Of a stretch of 6,656 nucleotides of DNA, positions 4,990 through 6,656 are shown one piece after another. Origin of the DNA: MWBV01 sp964447315 (GTDB taxonomy: Archaea > Nanobdellota > Nanobdellia > Pacearchaeales > GW2011-AR1); assembly GCA_964447315.1 (NCBI GenBank), contig CAYURQ010000025.1, positions 1 to 6,656 on the forward strand. Reading direction: 5' to 3'. Under the pieces are notes generated by a model that worked only from the letters and a program-made list of their open reading frames with translations, had not been told where the DNA came from and ran no database searches. How positions within the stretch are numbered: the first letter of the stretch is position 1; each line of letters opens with the position of its first letter. Position numbers and translations under genes: made by a program.

Positions 4990-6198
4990 ATGGCAATAAT
5001 GGACAACGAAACAATAAGATATTCATTGAGGAATTTAAAGCAAAGAAAAGGTAGAAGTTTTTTAACTGTGTTTTCAATTTTAATTGGAATTGCAACTATT
5101 TTCATTTTCATAAGTTATGGCTGGGGGCTTTATGAGTATACTGAATCATTTACTACAGGTTCTTCTGCAGATAAAATTATTATAATGGCAAAAGGATTTG
5201 GGGGAACAACTGGAGATAGTTCTTTTGCATTAACAAAAGATGATTTAGATGCTATTGAAAAATCTTCTGGAGTTTATGAAGCAACAGGAGTTTACATGCA
5301 GAGTGTTGAAGTTGATAAAGGAGGGATTAAGAAATATGTTTATATGATGTCTTATAATCCAAAGTATCCTCTTGTTTTGGATTTGTTTCAGGCAGAGCCA
5401 GAGAAAGGACGTTTTCTTAGAAGTGGGGATAAAGGAGTTGTTTTAGGTTATAATTATCTTGTTGATGGAAAAATATTTGATAGGTCTTATGATATAAACG
5501 AAGTTATTGAGATTAATGGAGAAAAATTAAGAATTATTGGTTTTATGAATAGTGTAGGAAATCCAACTGATGATGCTAATATTTATATTGCTAACGAAAG
5601 ATTTGAAGATTTATTTCCCAACAAAACAAGCTATGCCCAGATAGTTGCAAGAGTTGATATAGATAATATGCAAAGAACAATTGATAATGTTGAAGGAAAT
5701 TTAAGAAAAGAAAGAAATTTAGAAAAAGGAAAAGAGGATTTTTTTGTTCAAAGTTTTGAAGAGATGGTTGATTCTTACAAAGGAGCAATTAATATTATTA
5801 TTGGATTTGTTATTTTAATAGCTTCAATTTCAGTTCTTGTTTCAGGAATAAATACTGCTAATACTATGATTACATCTGTTTTAGAAAGATATAAGGAAAT
5901 AGGAATTTTAAAAGCAATTGGAGCAAGAAATTCCCGAATATTTACTATATTTTTATTTGAGAGTGCTTTCTTGGGTTTTGTTGCTGGTGTTTTAGGTGTT
6001 GGAATTGGATTTGGTTTAAGCTGGATTGGAGCTCAGATTTTAGATAGTGTTGGTTTTGGATTTTTAGACCCTCACTTTGGATGGCCTTTGTTTGTTGGAT
6101 GTGTGGCTTTTGCAACATTAACAGGAGCAATATCTGGTGTAATTCCTGCTTATAGAGCATCAAAAACAAATACCGTTGATGCTTTAAGGTATGAATAA
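4990..6198 (+). CDS. ABC transporter permease, MacB/FtsX family (second of two)
   Basis: The protein has 402 residues from ATG 4990; ATG 4999 is an equally possible start (399 residues), and neither has a clear Shine-Dalgarno sequence. The architecture matches the first permease: basic N-terminus (SLRNLKQRKGRSF), one helix (about 24-46), an extracytoplasmic domain (about 50-262), and three C-terminal helices (about 268-292, 324-350, 364-388). The coupling segment SVLERYKEIGILKAIGARNS (297-316) is nearly the same as in the partner, and the end GVIPAYRASKTNTVDALR (383-400) is typical. The N-terminal two-thirds are clearly diverged from the first permease. The pair therefore looks like an ancient duplication that forms a heterodimer with one shared ATPase, as in LolCDE-type complexes; two homodimers would be the alternative. 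Confidence 0.93.
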   Translation: MAIMDNETIRYSLRNLKQRKGRSFLTVFSILIGIATIFIFISYGWGLYEYTESFTTGSSADKIIIMAKGFGGTTGDSSFALTKDDLDAIEKSSGVYEATGVYMQSVEVDKGGIKKYVYMMSYNPKYPLVLDLFQAEPEKGRFLRSGDKGVVLGYNYLVDGKIFDRSYDINEVIEINGEKLRIIGFMNSVGNPTDDANIYIANERFEDLFPNKTSYAQIVARVDIDNMQRTIDNVEGNLRKERNLEKGKEDFFVQSFEEMVDSYKGAINIIIGFVILIASISVLVSGINTANTMITSVLERYKEIGILKAIGARNSRIFTIFLFESAFLGFVAGVLGVGIGFGLSWIGAQILDSVGFGFLDPHFGWPLFVGCVAFATLTGAISGVIPAYRASKTNTVDALRYE

Positions 6199-6200
6199 TT

Positions 6201-6230
6201 GTAATTTTCTATTGAAATCTTTGATTTTTT
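6201..6230 (+). terminator. T-rich stretch after the ABC operon, possible terminator
   Basis: Beginning just after the second permease stop, this 30-base stretch contains ATTTT and a run of six T (6225-6230). Archaeal termination commonly occurs at such U-rich tracts without a hairpin. It lies between convergent genes, where termination is expected, but in AT-rich DNA the signal is weak. Confidence 0.35.
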
Positions 6231-6244
6231 AGTGTATGAATTAT

Positions 6245-6574
6245 TTAAGGCAAACTTAGAATTTCTATTGGTGTTTGATAATTTTTAATAACTTTTAATG
6301 AATATTTTCCTATTATTTGAACTGCATCATTGTCATGCTCATAAACTTTAATATATAATTTTTCTGTTAATTTATTTTCTTTTGTAAATCTTATAATTTT
6401 GCAAGCCTCGTCATATAAAACTTTATTATTATCATATATAATTTCTGTGCATGTTTCTTTTTTATTTTCTTTGTTTTTTTTAACATCTGTTAAGGATTTT
6501 TCTAGATTGATTTTATTGTTTTCAAAAGAAAGAGTTTTTTCAATAAGATTTATTGTTATAGTTAAATTTTCCAT
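6245..6574 (-). CDS. Hypothetical protein, 109 residues, unrecognised
   Basis: I do not recognise this protein. It starts MENLTITINLIEK, is rich in Lys, Glu, Asn and Ile, has a hydrophilic lysine-rich middle (KKNKENKKE), no membrane segment and no signal peptide. Two cysteines (in KETCTE and DEACKI) are not arranged as a metal site. The predicted secondary structure is mixed, with beta-like segments at both ends. It is convergent with the ABC operon, 46 bases from the second permease stop. A TATA-like box lies 19 bases before the start, and there is no Shine-Dalgarno sequence, as for other genes in the window. The length, codon use and promoter placement support a real gene more than the antisense frame does. 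Confidence 0.55.
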   Translation of the reverse strand: MENLTITINLIEKTLSFENNKINLEKSLTDVKKNKENKKETCTEIIYDNNKVLYDEACKIIRFTKENKLTEKLYIKVYEHDNDAVQIIGKYSLKVIKNYQTPIEILSLP

Positions 6575-6593
6575 TTATAATATCTGGGATTAT

Positions 6594-6601
6594 TTTATAA
6601 A
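6594..6601 (-). promoter_or_regulatory. TATA-like box for the reverse-strand hypothetical gene
   Basis: TTTATAAA (the same on both strands) ends 19 bases before the start codon at 6574, suited to a leaderless archaeal message. The upstream BRE position would fall in the GC-rich tail that begins at 6602, so the native upstream context may be missing. Confidence 0.4.
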
Positions 6602-6656
6602 CTGGAAGGCCATCTCACCCTGGAACGCGATGCGCACCTGACCGTCCGCTGCCGCG
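6602..6656. other. GC-rich terminal segment, probable chimeric or foreign end
   Basis: 38 of these 55 bases (69%) are G or C, against roughly 30% elsewhere, and the change is abrupt. Frames with strongly GC-ending codons are open on both strands: forward from 6602, LEGHLTLERDAHLTVRCR, and reverse, AAADGQVRIAFQGE continuing to a TAA at 6590-6592. Either looks like coding DNA of a high-GC organism. The piece is too short to assign a gene. Confidence 0.6.

Noticed and set aside
6399..6641. 80-codon forward frame opposite the hypothetical gene
   Set aside because: It is antisense to the better-placed reverse gene, rich in Phe/Ser/Leu as expected for the complement of Lys/Glu-rich coding DNA, and runs into the GC-rich tail.
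1..6656. tRNA or rRNA genes
   Set aside because: No cloverleaf with TTCRA-type arm or conserved rRNA segments noticed in the intergenic regions of either strand.

Overview
The window is AT-rich (roughly 30% GC by eye, with A/T-ending codons and AGA for arginine). It looks like a piece of an archaeal chromosome, possibly from a small-genome lineage such as DPANN. The evidence is a DHH/RecJ-type nuclease of the kind common in archaea, TATA-like boxes about 19-24 bases before four start codons, and almost no Shine-Dalgarno sequences, which together suggest leaderless transcripts. The organism assignment is inference.

Layout: (1) 1-1062 is the C-terminal 353 residues of a DHH/DHHA1 phosphoesterase whose start lies off the left edge. 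(2) 1063-2602 is an accessory-looking segment. It holds a SAM-dependent methyltransferase and a small MazG-like pyrophosphohydrolase, each a single gene with its own promoter-like box, separated and bordered by related structured repeats. Two copies of a 108-bp repeat (1152-1259 and 2038-2145, 103/108 identical) border the methyltransferase, and a diverged relative (about 2469-2574) follows the MazG-like gene. The order repeat-gene-repeat-gene-repeat resembles a cassette array. The repeats share the motif ACATAACAAGGATT but do not show the canonical paired R boxes of bacterial integron attC sites. (3) 2603-6198 is a tight operon: MacB/LolD-type ABC ATPase, MacB/FtsX-type permease, GNAT acetyltransferase, and a second MacB/FtsX-type permease. 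The genes overlap or are separated by 1-2 bases. (4) 6245-6574 is a convergent, unrecognised 109-residue gene with a TATA-like box. (5) 6602-6656 is a 55-base tail of about 69% GC with no resemblance to the rest, probably a chimeric or mis-assembled end.

How the parts work together: the ABC genes most likely form one exporter or lipoprotein/peptide-transport complex, with one ATPase serving two paralogous permeases. The acetyltransferase is translated from the same message and could modify a substrate or confer resistance. The methyltransferase and MazG-like genes look like independent accessory cargo. The most notable feature is the repeat family, which joins fold-back structure, a shared core motif and promoter-like sequence at its downstream end.
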